Source of the DNA: Gigaspora margarita
Taxonomy: Eukaryota > Glomeromycota > Glomeromycetes > Diversisporales > Gigasporaceae
Assembly (NCBI GenBank): GCA_009809945.1
Contig: WTPW01000018.1
Location: 268,368-332,367 of the forward strand
Direction: 5' to 3'
Length of the DNA stretch: 64,000 nucleotides
Positions 23,030 to 33,537 of this stretch are shown here, piece by piece. Under the pieces are notes generated by a model. The model saw only the letters and a list, made by a program, of their open reading frames with translations, did no database searches and was not told where the DNA came from. A program made the position numbers and the translations under genes. Every line of letters starts with the position of its first letter. Position 1 is the first letter of the stretch.

Positions 23030-24075
23030 GGTATTGTTATAAAAGAGAAATAGGCTCTATAGCTACAATAGCAGTGCAAGAACCTCTGGTGAAATATTAG
23101 ATTTCGCAGCTGCAGTAACAATGCAAGTACCTACTATAAAGTTTTAGGTTTCATAGCTGCAATAGCAGTGCAAGAACCTTATATTTTGTGAAAAATTAGG
23201 TTCTGCAATTGTAGTAGCAGTGCAAGAACCTTTGTGAGTAAATAGCTAGGGTTAAACTGCAGTAGCAGTATCAGAAAATGTCTTAATATTATAAAAACCT
23301 GCTAATATAGGATGCTAATAGAGCAAAAAGAGATGGATATTGTTATGGAAAAGGAATAGGCTCCATGGTTGCAATAGTAGTGCAAGGACCTCATGTGAAA
23401 TATTAGATTCCATAGCTGCAGTAACAATGCAAGGACCTTATATAAAAGTTTTAGATTTTGTAGCTGCAATAGCAGTGCAAAAACCTTATATTTTTGTGAG
23501 GAATTAGGTTTTGCTGTTGCAGCAGCAGTGCAAGAACCTTTGTGAGTGAATAGCTAGGGTCAAACTGCAGTAGCAGTATTGAAAAATGTTCTGATAAGAG
23601 ATATTATAAAAAATCTGCTAATATAGATAATGCTGGTGAAACAGAAAGAGTTGAGTATTGTTATGAAAAGAAATAGGCTCCACAGCTACAACAGTAGTGC
23701 AAGAACCTCATATAAAATATTAGATTCCACAGCTGCAGTAACAATACAAGACCTTATGTAAAAGTTTTAGTCTTTGCAGCTACAATAGCAGTGCAAGAAC
23801 CTTTTATTTTTGTGAGAAATTAGGTTCTACTATTGCAGTAGCAGTGCAGGACCTTTGTGAGTAAATAGCTAGGGTCAAGCTGCAGTAGCAGCATTAGAAA
23901 ATGTCTTAATAAAAGAAGAAAATTAGTTGGAAATCATCAAAATTAGTGGAGGTAAATTGGTTGGAATAGTCCATCTTTAGAAACTTGTTTTTGTATTACG
24001 ATTCTCTTTTTATCCTATATGTTTTTTCTTATACTGTAAATAAAGTCATATAATTAAGCAATAATAATAACAAGC

Positions 24076-24375
24076 CTGTCAACGAAGTGACAGAAGAATT
24101 ATTATTGTGAGATCAGATAACTTTATTAGACCACATGTTCAATTTGCTGAATTAGCCTTTTATGAATTTTTGATAGTTATTGTTGTAGTCATTATAGTAA
24201 CTTGTTTGATGCAGATATTTTCTGGTATATATTGTAATTGTATATGATTGTTGAAATTGGATTACATACTATGGATAAGATGAAAAGGAAAAAGATATTT
24301 AAGGGTGTTTTGTTAAGTTAAAAAAGTTATCTTTCTTTTTGTTATCACTCACCTTGTAGTAAAGGCTAGCTCTAT
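24076..24375 (+). repeat. 300-bp direct repeat, copy 2
   Basis: Partner of 19,605-19,902, 4.5 kb away in the same orientation. It marks the right edge of the higher-order repeat block. Confidence 0.8.
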
Positions 24376-24508
24376 TATCCCACTCTTCCTACCCTTCAGA
24401 CAATAGCTATAATGGCAGTGTGAGGACATCACATTAGTAATTAGGTTCTGTGACTATAATGACAGTACAAGACCACTTCTTTGATAATTAAGCATCACAG
24501 CAGCAATA

Positions 24509-24824
24509 CCGTATATTCCCAAAAATAAGCAACCTTTTTTGGGCCAAAAATTACACAAAAAAGTGGGAAGTTGCTTATTTTCAAATTGTTGAATTTTTTA
24601 AATAATTGAAAAACGTACTAATAAAAAGTTAACCAAATGATGTGAAATTTTTACTATAAGTGTATTTTTGTGTCCTGAACAAGTTTGTTTAATGGCATTT
24701 TGAGGTTTATTTAGTAAAATTTGGACTTTTATATGTAGCGACTGCTAACACGTTTTTTGAGATTTTTGAAAAAAATCAGGGTGGTTGCTTATTTTTGGAG
24801 TAGCTTATTTTCAGGAATATATGG
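24509..24824. mobile_element. Tc1/mariner-type MITE, TA target duplication, exact empty site inferable
   Basis: Ends CCGTATATTCCCAAAAATAA and (reverse complement) CCATATATTCCTGAAAATAA are flanked by TA at 24,507-24,508 and 24,825-24,826. Deleting the element plus one TA restores the minisatellite motif GCAATAGCAGTGCAAG exactly. 316 bp, non-coding. Confidence 0.85.
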
Positions 24825-25652
24825 TAGCAGTGCAAGAACCTCATATTGTGATTAGGTTTCACAGCTGCAATAGTAGTGCAAGAATCTTATATTTTAGTAG
24901 TTAGATTATATGGTGCAATTAATAGTACAAAGATTATTGATAATTGGATTTTATGATTATGACAATAGAGTAAGTGTGATCAGGCTCTATAACTATATTA
25001 ATAGTACAAGAGCCCCAATAATGATTAGCTTTGTAGCTGCAATGGCCTCATACTGTGATTAGGCTTTATGGCTACAAGAGTAGTGCAAGGACCTCATGTT
25101 TTGATTATCTCATATTTCTTATTAGATTCTGTGGCTATAGTAATAGTCAATAACTTATATTGGAATTAGGCTCTATGGCTATAGTAGTAGAACAAGGTCC
25201 TCATATTGTGATTTGCTCTGTGGCTGCATAGCAGTGCAAAGATCTTATGTTTTTTATTAGGCTCTGTAGCTGTGATAGCAGTACAAGGACCTCATATGGT
25301 AATTAGGCAAGAACTCATGTTTTGGTTAGGCTCTATAGCTGTAATAGCAGTACAAGAACCTCATGTTATGATCAGTCTCATGGCTGCAATAGCAGTACAA
25401 GGATATCTTGTTTTTATTAGGCATTGCAGTTGTGATAGCAGTGCAAGGACATTATGTTATAATCAGACTTTACAGCTATATTAGTAGTGCAAAAACCTTA
25501 TGTTTTAATTAGACTTTATAGCTACAATAGCAAAGCAAGGACCTCATATTGTAAATAGGCTCTATAGCTACAGTAGTAGTGCAAGGATCTTATGTTTTGA
25601 TTAGGCACCTGCAGTTCAATATCAGTGCAAGGACCTTATGTTATGATTAGAC

Positions 25653-25836
25653 TAGGACCCCGAAATATACATAGATAGGTCAGATATTAGTTTGCTTATT
25701 TTTGAGGTTTTTTATGCAGATCTTTTCTATTTTTAGTAATTTTTTTGCTTATTTTTGAGGTTTTTTTCTGCAGATCTTTCTATTTTTAGTAATTTTATAA
25801 TTAACCTGACCTTTCTATGTATATTTTGGAGTCCTA
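25653..25836. mobile_element. 184-bp MITE with TAGGACCCC ends and TTAGAC target duplication
   Basis: The ends form an inverted repeat of about 31 bp beginning TAGGACCCCGAAATATACAT on the left and TAGGACTCCAAAATATACAT on the right. TTAGAC lies on both sides (25,647-25,652 and 25,837-25,842), and the minisatellite unit GATTAGACTT is restored by removal. The interior is a direct duplication of a TTTGCTTATTTTTGAGGTTT block. A 6-7-bp duplication does not settle the superfamily. Confidence 0.8.
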
Positions 25837-26010
25837 TTAGACTTCATGACTGAAATAGCAGTACAAGAACCTCAGTTTTTTATTAGGCTTCATGGCTGCA
25901 ATAGCAGTACAAGAACCTCATTTTAGGATCAGGCTTTATGCCTATAGTAGTAGTGCAAGGACCTCATATTTGGATTAGGCTTTGTGGCTGCAATAGCAGT
26001 ACAAGGACCT

Positions 26011-26312
26011 ATAGGTATGTAATAGCATTCATGCTATACATAATGCAATTAATTTAACCAATTATTTTTTGGCTATGAGATCTTTTCTTGGCATTCTTAG
26101 ATGGAATAGTTTGTTTTTTAGTATAATTTGCATCAAAACATATGGTTAATTTGGTTAAAAATATTTAGAATCTAGTTATCCTACTATGTATTATAGAGCT
26201 AGTAAAATAGTAGTGAACAAAATTCCATATGTTTTTCTCATACAGTAAATAAAGTCATATGATTGAGCAATAATAATTTTTTTTATTAAGTAAAATAAAT
26301 ATGATTATTATT
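26011..26312. other. AT-rich spacer inside the 8.5-kb unit
   Basis: No gene recognised. ACAGTAAATAAAGTCATATG near 26,240 repeats a string at 24,035, showing further duplication of the block's edge. Confidence 0.45.
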
Positions 26313-26560
26313 AGTAATGCTACTGAAATTGATTTTTGAAAAAGACTTATTTCATCTTCATTAGAGAAAATTAAAATTTTTATAAGGAAGAGCAAATAAA
26401 ATTTATATAGATATGTTCCTTATAATTTCGTCTATTCAAAAAAAGTATCAAATAATTTTGTCTTTTAAGTAAAATAGATCAAAAACAATTTTGTCTTCAA
26501 ATTTTAATTTTGGGGTTTCAAACCCAAAATGCTTTCGTCCTTATGTATAATTATTACATG
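26313..26560 (-). mobile_element. Inverted copy of the 12,741-12,974 dispersed insertion
   Basis: Opposite in orientation to the 12.7-kb copy; shares GAAAAAGACTTATTTC-like, TATGTTCCTTATAATTTCG and CCCAAAATGCTTTCG blocks. Possible duplication ATTATTAT/ATTATTAC. This copy keeps two TTTCG CpGs; in the other, one is lost (AAAGCATTTTGG is preceded by ATAA). Confidence 0.6.
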
Positions 26561-26886
26561 AAATTTGTTCTATATAATAAATTATATATAATTCTACTAT
26601 TATAAAAACTTTTACAAAATTTTAAACTAAATATTATTATTAAATATAAAATTTAAATTATTAAATTTAAAATTAACAAAATTGTTAATATCAGTAATTA
26701 TTCTATATTTAGTAATTTTATAATTTTTTTTAAAAAATTTAAAATTTTCAGAATATATGTAATTTTTTATGCTAAATATATTTTACTTAGCATTTATGTT
26801 TGGTTTACTTAATAAAAATTAATTATATATATATACTAAAAATTAAAATTTATATTTATATTAAAACTATATTAAAAACTAGCAAA

Positions 26887-27632
26887 TGTCCTGCGGGTCG
26901 ATAGCGTAGTAGTTGCGCTCCCAGGACAATAACTGTTTCAAGCACAAGGTCACCAGTTCAAGTCTTATGAACAGCAAATTAGCTCCATATGATCATGTGA
27001 ATAATGACTTGAATTAGGATGCTAGGACCACATTTGGACAGCTCAGCCATGTTGTGTTGTGCTCTCTGCAGTTGTATTCCCTGTTTGGAAATAGAAATTG
27101 GATCTTACCCAAAAACAGAAGGATGACTGCTCCAAATACGAATTAGACAGAATATAGAGTAATCTGCTCTAATAAGGTGTATTTGTATTTGTCCGTTTTG
27201 GGGATAAAAAAATTCTGGATGAATCAGAATGGGTCGAGAGCCAAAGTTGAAGGGATGACCAGTTCAAGATAAATTGGATAGAATGTGGAGTAGTCTGCTC
27301 TAACAGAGCGAGTGAGCTGCCTCAGGAATGAAAAAGTTCTGAAAGAATTGGATTGGATCAGGAGCTATAGATATTGCCAGGTACCCTAGGTGGGTACGCA
27401 AAAATTATGGTTAAAACCTCTGATAGTAAAATAGGCCAACTGGTTGAAACCAGTTGGGACAATAAAACCAAAAAGGATGGCTTAGTACCAGTTAGCCGCA
27501 GTAGATAATAGTAAATAGATACATATATGTAGATCATTACAAAATGTATAAATGTAAAATTAATAACAAAAAGGTCATAATAAAGAAGTAACTCTGCACC
27601 CCTAGTGATAGAACGACTAGGGTTTAAAAAAA
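26887..27632 (+). mobile_element. Long tRNA-headed SINE (family B) with poly(A) tail and 12-bp target duplication
   Basis: The perfect duplication AAAACTAGCAAA (26,875-26,886 and 27,633-27,644) encloses a 746-bp unit. It begins with a tRNA-like head: A box TAGCGTAGTAG at 26,902-26,912 and B box GTTCAAGTC at 26,956-26,964, 44 bp apart. It ends in eleven A's. The body has no recognisable coding frame and is richer in G+C than the flanks. It sits just inside the right terminus of the 8.5-kb unit and is therefore younger than that unit. Confidence 0.88.
26902..26964 (+). promoter_or_regulatory. Split internal pol III promoter (A and B boxes) of SINE family B
   Basis: TAGCGTAGTAG fits the A-box pattern of tRNA genes and GTTCAAGTC fits the B-box consensus exactly. 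Confidence 0.75.
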
Positions 27633-27688
27633 AAAACTAGCAAACCATACTGATAAAAAAATTTAAAAATTTTTAAAATTAAATTAAT

Positions 27689-27835
27689 TTAAAAAGTACT
27701 GCATAGAATTTTATAAATTTTTTTATTTAAAAGCTTTAGATTTAAATAATATTTTATATGAATTTTAGCTTTATATCTTGTTTATTTAACTCAATATAAA
27801 TTTTCAAAATGTGCTACAATGCATTTGTAGCCCTG
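27689..27835 (-). repeat. Right terminal inverted repeat of the 8.5-kb unit
   Basis: Reverse complement of 19,357-19,506, ending in GCATTTGTAGCCCTG. Confidence 0.75.
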
Positions 27836-27859
27836 TATATTAACTATATTTTATTAATT

Positions 27860-28020
27860 TTAATAATTGTTAAATTAATTTTGATATTAATTATTTTCAA
27901 CTGTTGAATTAATTTTGACTATTAAATTAATTTCAACTGTTGGATTAATTTCAACTATTAAAAATAATTTCAGTTTCAACAGTTGAATTTAATTTTACTA
28001 TTGAAATTTTCAAAATTAAA
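27860..28020. repeat. Degenerate AT-rich tandem repeat, unit TTAAATTAATTTCAACTG
   Basis: About seven imperfect 20-25-bp units, the complement of the motif at 15,914-16,060. Confidence 0.6.
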
Positions 28021-28740
28021 ATTTAATTTCACCACTACCTATAGTTGTACCAGGGCCAGAAAGGACTCCTTTCTACATCACAAATAACTCCAACAATGAC
28101 ACCAGTGATAATACTATTATTTTTAAAAAAACAATAGCAGTTAAATATATATGTGGGTCAAACTACAAAAACCCTACTATAGTAAAAGAACGAACTAGAA
28201 TGCAATACAAGTGAAGAAACTACTACTTGCAAAACAAACAAGGGTAGTCCAATGACAACTTAAGTGATGAGACTTACTTCCTTAAAAAACAAGTGTAGTT
28301 ACACATATACACAGGTCAAACTATAAAAAAACTACCACACCGAAAGAGCAAACAAGAATGTGATAGAATCATTAACTCCAAAAATAGTGACTCCAAAGAC
28401 AACTTTAGCAATAACAACTCCAAAGATGATTCCAGCAATGACAACTCCAGTAATAAGACTATTGCCTAAAAAAATAAAGGTTAGTTAGACATGTAGATAG
28501 GTTAAATTAAGAAAAAGTTAAAGCAAAAAAAAAAAATAATTATTAATGATCATCTTTGTTTATATATTGCACATGACAAATGTTGTAATGGGGGAACAAA
28601 ACATTTATCCTAATAAAAATTATAAGAGTAAAAAAGAAAAAAGCAAATAATTATTTCTTAATTTGTGCATGTAAAGCACAGAAATTATTATTAAGTGCAA
28701 AAAAAAAACAAAAAACAATGAAATGAATATTTTTGTGCAC
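28021..28740. repeat. Degenerate repeat region rich in AACTCCA and GGTCAAACTA motifs
   Basis: Blocks of AACTCCA-ATGACA and TA-GGTCAAACTA-AAAAAC-TAC recur near 28,075-28,220, 28,245-28,380 and 28,385-28,500. No open frame. Confidence 0.45.
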
Positions 28741-29115
28741 ATCAATGTATGGAATTTATAGTTATTAAGAATCTTAACAATTATCACATTAATGCATGAT
28801 CGTTAAGGATCTTAATGATCTTCACATTAGTACATGAAATTATGATCATTAAGGATCTTAACAATGGTGACAATTGTGATATCATGCACAAAAATTATGA
28901 TCATTAAGAACCTTAATGATTGTAATGATCATGATATTAATGCATATACAGAAATAATCATTAAAATTGATTGTTAAGGAATCTTAACAATTGCTCTGAA
29001 ATTTTGATCATTAAGAATCTTAACAATTGTACACGTCAGAGCACAAAAATTATAATTATAATCATTAAGAATCTTAACGATTGTGCACGTTAGTGCACAG
29101 AAATTATGTAATAAT
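28741..29115 (+). repeat. Tandem repeat, unit about 50-60 bp, TGATCATTAAGAATCTTAAC
   Basis: Six to seven units carry ATTATGATCATTAAGAATCT then TAACAATTGT and a CACATTAGTGCA stretch. TTAAG-ATCTTAA and GATCATTAA elements make the units partly self-complementary. Confidence 0.75.
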
Positions 29116-29119
29116 TATA

Positions 29120-29800
29120 ACTGATACATGTCAATATATGATTATACAAGAGAAGAATGGGTGCCATCGGTGTTCCTGTTAAATTATGTAGTTAAGTTTG
29201 AGTTAGTTTTGAAATTATTATTTTTTAGTAAAGAATTCTGTTGTGAAACCTCATTATTTAGGTGCCGACAATATACGATTAAGGTCAAGTTAGTTTGTAT
29301 AAATTATTGTATTAGAATTATTGTGAGTTATAAAAACTCATCACGTAATTGGTAATCATAGTATTATTTAAAGTTGAGGTAGTTTCATTGGAATTGTTTT
29401 GTATTTTCTATGTGGTTGAGTTGGTTTTCATTAGAATCATTATAATTTCTATCATGAGTTTTGTTGTTACAGAATTTGTTATTTTGATAATGATGAAAAT
29501 AAGTTAGCTTGTCTTGGAATTATTGAATATTTTTTATGAATTGCTATAAAAAATACTTTACAAACCTACTCAATACACAATATACAGCTAAAGCTAAATT
29601 GGTATTGAAATTACTGTATCATAAAATACAAAAAAAATTTTATCAAAAACTTGCTCACTATTATAATAATCAGAATATGTGGTTGAATTAGTTTGCATTG
29701 GAATTATTATAGTTTATATTATGTTACTACAACAATTCTGTGCAAAGCTTACTATTTCAGCAATACATATTTTGTGATTCACTAACATATGTTATTAACG
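29120..29800 (+). repeat. Degenerate array of the about 100-bp repeat family
   Basis: Units with GTTAGTTTGTATTGGAATTA and TACAAAACTTACTCA, as at 3,105-3,400. The 75-codon open frame at 29,128-29,355 lies inside this array and has no domain. Confidence 0.55.
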
Positions 29801-30224
29801 TTATCAATGTTTCAGTTAATTTAATATCTATAAAGTGCATATAATGAATGAAAGTTTGAAAAAATATAGATGATAACTGAGGATGTGAAATATTGGTTAT
29901 TTCAATTTTCAGAATTGATTATTAATTCATAGATTAAATTTGACATTTCAGTATGACATAATAAATTTAATCCTTACAAAGTTAGCTGATTTAACATAAC
30001 CAATTAAATTTCATAAAGATTACATCACATACTAAACAATATTAGGAAAAGATAGGATTAGGATAGAAAAAGAGCACATGTTCTGAAACCTACAATATTA
30101 CATCATGCTATTATGCTAATCTTGTGTTAGTATGTATGCACACTTTTTCATACTGTGGGCTTTACAATCATGATACTAATATAGCTTCAATTGATGCATA
30201 GGCATGATCGCTAACCAGATATCA
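29801..30224. other. AT-rich stretch without gene
   Basis: No feature recognised. Confidence 0.4.
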
Positions 30225-30227
30225 AAT

Positions 30228-30335
30228 ACTGGTTGCAATGTACGATGATGTATTCTTTTATTAGTCAAGACACTTTTTTATCCAATCAGATAATTAAGAA
30301 TGGGCACACTCATGATGGATAGTAATTTTGATTGA
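30228..30335 (+). repeat. Dispersed 108-bp repeat, copy with eroded CpGs
   Basis: Near-identical to 35,441-35,548. The four CpGs of that copy (GACGATG, GAACGGG, CTCGTG, GACGGAT) all read TG or CA here. Confidence 0.85.
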
Positions 30336-30600
30336 TTGATAGTTGATATAAAATTTTTTTTATGCTTTACAATATTAAGTATAAAGGTTTCATAATAGTC
30401 AAATTAAATAAATTCACAATGAATAAGTAAGTTGTCATTTTTAATTGTCTGATAAAACAAGTTATGTGCATGCCCATGCGCTGGAAGTTTGTTTTTTTTT
30501 AGTGTTGCTACTGTCATCAAATAGAACTTTGTATTTGGTTGTAATGCGTGTGGCAATTGTCTTCATTGTATTATGTGTAGTAGGTTTAATAGTTTAAGTA
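30336..30600. other. Spacer without recognised feature
   Basis: No gene. It ends in the TA that flanks the next element. Confidence 0.4.
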
Positions 30601-31159
30601 GAGGTCTGATCTGATGAATGTTTTATTCAAATATTCACTGAATGTTTGAATATTTGAATATATAAAATTTTTACCAAATGAATATTCGAATATTTAAAAT
30701 TTTCACTAAATATATTCATTGAATATTNANTNAATATATATATATTAAAAGTAGCAAATTTTGATATTAATAATCAAATATGATTGGCTAATATTTGTAT
30801 AATAAATTCTAATTAGTTAAAAAATATATATAACTAATTTTTAATACCAAATTTTTAAATATATATAAACTTTTAATTATTATAACTTTTATAATTATAA
30901 ATTAAATAAATATCTACTTCAACAAAATTGTGGCTTTGAATTAAGACAACAAATTTCTTAAAGAGAATTTTTTAAAATTATTTGTTTTGAATTATACTAC
31001 CTAATTTTTTTTTATATTTAGTACTATATATTTAATATTCAATAAATATTCAGTGAATATTCATTGAATATTTTCAAAATTTTTGAATGAATATTTGAAT
31101 ATTAAAAAGATTGGCCAAATGAATATCCGAATACAAAATTTTTGACCAGATAAGACCTC
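30601..31159. mobile_element. 559-bp MITE with GAGGTCTGATCTG ends flanked by TA
   Basis: Ends GAGGTCTGATCTGATGA and (reverse complement) GAGGTCTTATCTGGTCA pair, with TA outside each. Inside, GAATATTCATTTGGT-type arms are mirrored (AATGAATATTCGAATATT). Three ambiguous bases lie near 30,728-30,732. No transposase. Confidence 0.65.
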
Positions 31160-31270
31160 TAGGTTTAAGTGAAACAAGTTCCAGATTTATCATAGCTACG
31201 TGCAAGAGTCTATCAACTGAGCAGTTATCATAGCTAAAATATGAAAGCGATTACAATTATCTATTGTGGT

Positions 31271-32091
31271 TAGGAGTGAGAATTGATTTTAAAAATTAAA
31301 ATTGATGATTTAACCCTCAAAATCGGTTTAGAATTGATGATCAAATTCTGAACTTTTAAAGTTATTTCTTGTATTGAGTTGCCTGTTTAGATTCTGTTTA
31401 ATACTTTACTTATTTAGTTATATAAATAATATGAAGCAATATACGAGGTTTTTTGTAGCCTTAAAACTACACTAGAACTTATCTTAATTAAATAGAATCT
31501 TCAGTATTTAACAACAGGATTGTGTGCCCTAAAACAGGCTATGCAAATAATAATTTATGTGATTATAAATACTTGCTATAATAAATACTATTGCTATATT
31601 ATTTATAAATTTTTGCTATAGGCTTAAAGTTTTAATAAAATAATATACATAATAAACATGGCCATAATAAAAATGGCTAAGTATAAACAATTAACTTAAA
31701 TTTAAATACAATAACATACATTAATAACAAACATACATAAAAAATGGCTAAGTACATAAAGCTTTATTAAGATAATTCGCATTAATAACAAATCACAAAA
31801 AAACACAACCACTATGGGCTTAATGTTTTAATAACATAATGTAATTTAATAATAAACACAGCTATTACATTTTATTAAGTACGTATCTGAAAGCAGAGAA
31901 GATTTATTAAAATTTTAGACTTCTAAATAGATAATTATATTCTTTAAAATCAATTCTAAATCCTAATCGATTCTTGAAAATTTAATCATTTGTAGAAACA
32001 ATTAAATCATTTATGCAGAAATGAGAATCGATTCTAATTCGATTAACAATTAAAATGATTATTATTATTATAGAATCAATCCTCATTTCTA
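31271..32091. mobile_element. 821-bp hAT-type non-autonomous element
   Basis: Ends TAGGAGTGAGAATTGATT and (reverse complement) TAGAAATGAGGATTGATT pair. Flanks ATTGTGGT (31,263-31,270) and ATTGTGAT (32,092-32,099) match at 7 of 8 bases. Mirrored AATCGATTCTAAT stretches lie inside; no long open frame. Confidence 0.65.
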
Positions 32092-32099
32092 ATTGTGAT

Positions 32100-33099
32100 G
32101 TGTAGTTGAATTAGTTGGTTTTGGAATCAATTATCTTAATTTCTACAATAATTGCCATTACAAAACTTGTTAGTTATTGCAATATTGGAATTAACAGTTG
32201 TGTTTTCTATCTATTTATTGTAAAATGTTGTTACAAAACTTACTGACTATTGCTTTATTGTGGTTATTGTAAAAAAAAAATTACGTACATTGGTACTTGA
32301 TATCATGACACTCATATTTAGTTGATTCATGAATTTTACTATAATTTATTGTTGTTGTGGCCAAGGAAGAGACTTCCAGATCTTCACTTACCAATTTAAC
32401 TATTGGGTCACAATTATTAAGAATTTAAAGATTTGTAAATAAGCGTATTGTGTTAAATATAGGGAGAGCGATTTATAAAAGAACATATGAGCTCTTGTCC
32501 TATTTTGGTTACCCTTGTTATTTTATGAAAGATCATATGCAAATGATACAATTACATTCATTTATTACCAGATTTAATAGGCATATCCCTGATTAGCTCA
32601 GATCAGCTAAATTTTATAAATCAATACTACCATTAGACTCCAATTTTGTGTACTAACACAAACTTTGTACTTGGTATAGTGTCAAATATCTTAGAAGTGT
32701 GCATGATTTAAAAATATCAATAAAGCAAAAAAAAATAGTACGTATGTGCATATGAGTAAATAGTTTTTTATTCATGTCTATTGACAATTAATTTTTTACC
32801 CGTTAAGGACAAGTAATTGTTTTATATCAGGCATGGAGTGATATGTAATATTATGAAGTACCAGGCACGGAGTGATATATAATATTACAAAGTATATAGT
32901 TACTGAGACATTTTTAATGGCGTATGTCTGCAAAATCTCATAGCTAATTGGATGATGCATTAAACGCAGTAAAAATGTGAATTTATGCACTTAAATATCA
33001 TGCAATGCATCACATAGTACTATATTTATCTATTGTATGAGAATTGTTTAACCAAACATCACTTTAACAGGTTTTTGTCTCGATTAAATTGCATGACGA
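32100..33099. other. Degraded repeats and AT-rich DNA
   Basis: 32,100-32,280 belongs to the about 100-bp family. 32,826-32,900 is a two-unit tandem repeat of about 40 bp (GGCATGGAGTGATATGTAAT and its copy). The 64-codon minus-strand frame over it is unsupported. Confidence 0.5.
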
Positions 33100-33275
33100 T
33101 CATTATAAAAATAACTTTTTTTTATTCATGTTTCACTAACAGTAAGGAGCCATACTGTAGATAGATACAAATAGCGATTGAAGAAAATTATAAAAATAAC
33201 TTTTTTTTATTATTGTTTTATTAACAGAAGGAACTATACCGTAAATGGGTAGTAATTGAAAAAAATTCTAATATA
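33100..33275 (+). repeat. Tandem duplication, two units of about 90 bp
   Basis: Both units start ATTATAAAAATAACTTTTTT and continue TATT-ATGTTT-A-TAACAG, AAGGA-C-ATACTGTA, and AATTGAAGAAAATT-like ends. Confidence 0.65.
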
Positions 33276-33381
33276 TAATTTAAATCTTGATTACTTATCC
33301 GATGTATGATTGATTGGTTAATTGATTGCAGTGAAGTAGTAAAATCTGCTATGTAGATCATATTTTGTTCTGTTTTTTAAT

Positions 33382-33537
33382 AAGTAGCTGCGCAATGCAG
33401 TTGCATGAAGCCAGGAATGAGGAGTTAGTACATTATGATATAAATAATATATCTAACTTCTGAATTACCTTGCTCATTACAAAATTACTTTAACATCTTG
33501 TAGAAAAGAAGGTAAAAATTCTAAATTTTTATACAAA
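33382..33537 (+). repeat. CpG-retaining copy of the 14,993-15,150 repeat
   Basis: Opposite orientation to the copy near 15 kb. It keeps CTGCGCAATGCAGTTGCATG where the other copy has TG/CA. Confidence 0.65.

Larger units (their letters stand above)
20741..23920 (+). repeat. Higher-order repeat, period about 306-315 bp, Sel1 fragment plus four to five minisatellite units
   Basis: Each higher-order unit consists of a Sel1-like fragment (ending in TGAAAAAGGAATAGGCTCC or similar) followed by four or five copies of a CTGCAATAGCAGTGCAAG motif. It ends in CTTTGTGAGTGAATAGCTAG. The anchor GCAGTAGCAG occurs at 21,529, 23,259, 23,567 and 23,882. After subtracting the 1416-bp hAT insertion and its 8-bp duplication, the first spacing becomes 306 bp, in line with 308 and 315. 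Confidence 0.75.
24376..26010 (+). repeat. 46-bp minisatellite with a short stem in every unit
   Basis: Dozens of imperfect 45-46-bp units follow CTGCAATAGCAGTGCAAG then GACCTCATGTTTTGATTAGG and CTCTATAG. The CTGC-AATA-GCAG core is a small inverted repeat. One phase is open across several units (25,272-25,484), but that is a by-product of the period, not evidence of a protein. Two MITEs are inserted, at 24,509 and 25,653. Confidence 0.85.
19357..27835. mobile_element. Probable 8.5-kb TIR-bounded composite element with Sel1/minisatellite cargo
   Basis: About 150 bp at the left end (CAGGGGCTACCAATGCATTG onward) matches the reverse complement of the right end (CAGGGCTACAAATGCATTGT onward). Shared blocks include TTTTGAAAATTTATATTGAG, AAATAAACAAGATATAAAGC and AAAATTCTATGCAGTA. 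Flanking bases are TATA on both sides, but no longer duplication is readable. Between them lie Sel1-like relics, a higher-order repeat, a minisatellite and six later insertions. No transposase was recognised. The unit could be one large non-autonomous element or two inverted copies of a small element that happen to flank the block. Confidence 0.55.

Noticed and set aside
19605-24375. LTR retrotransposon formed by the two 300-bp direct repeats
   Set aside because: No TG...CA ends, primer site, polypurine tract or target duplication around the pair.
25272-25484. 70-codon protein in the minisatellite
   Set aside because: The frame is a consequence of one repeat phase lacking stops for a few units; neighbouring units carry stops.
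24376-26010. CRISPR-like array of regularly spaced repeats
   Set aside because: Spacing comes from a 46-bp minisatellite in which the 'spacers' also repeat. The organism is eukaryotic and no cas genes are present.
26890-26970. tRNA gene
   Set aside because: Same reasoning: internal promoter boxes are intact, but the sequence heads a SINE with its own target duplication.
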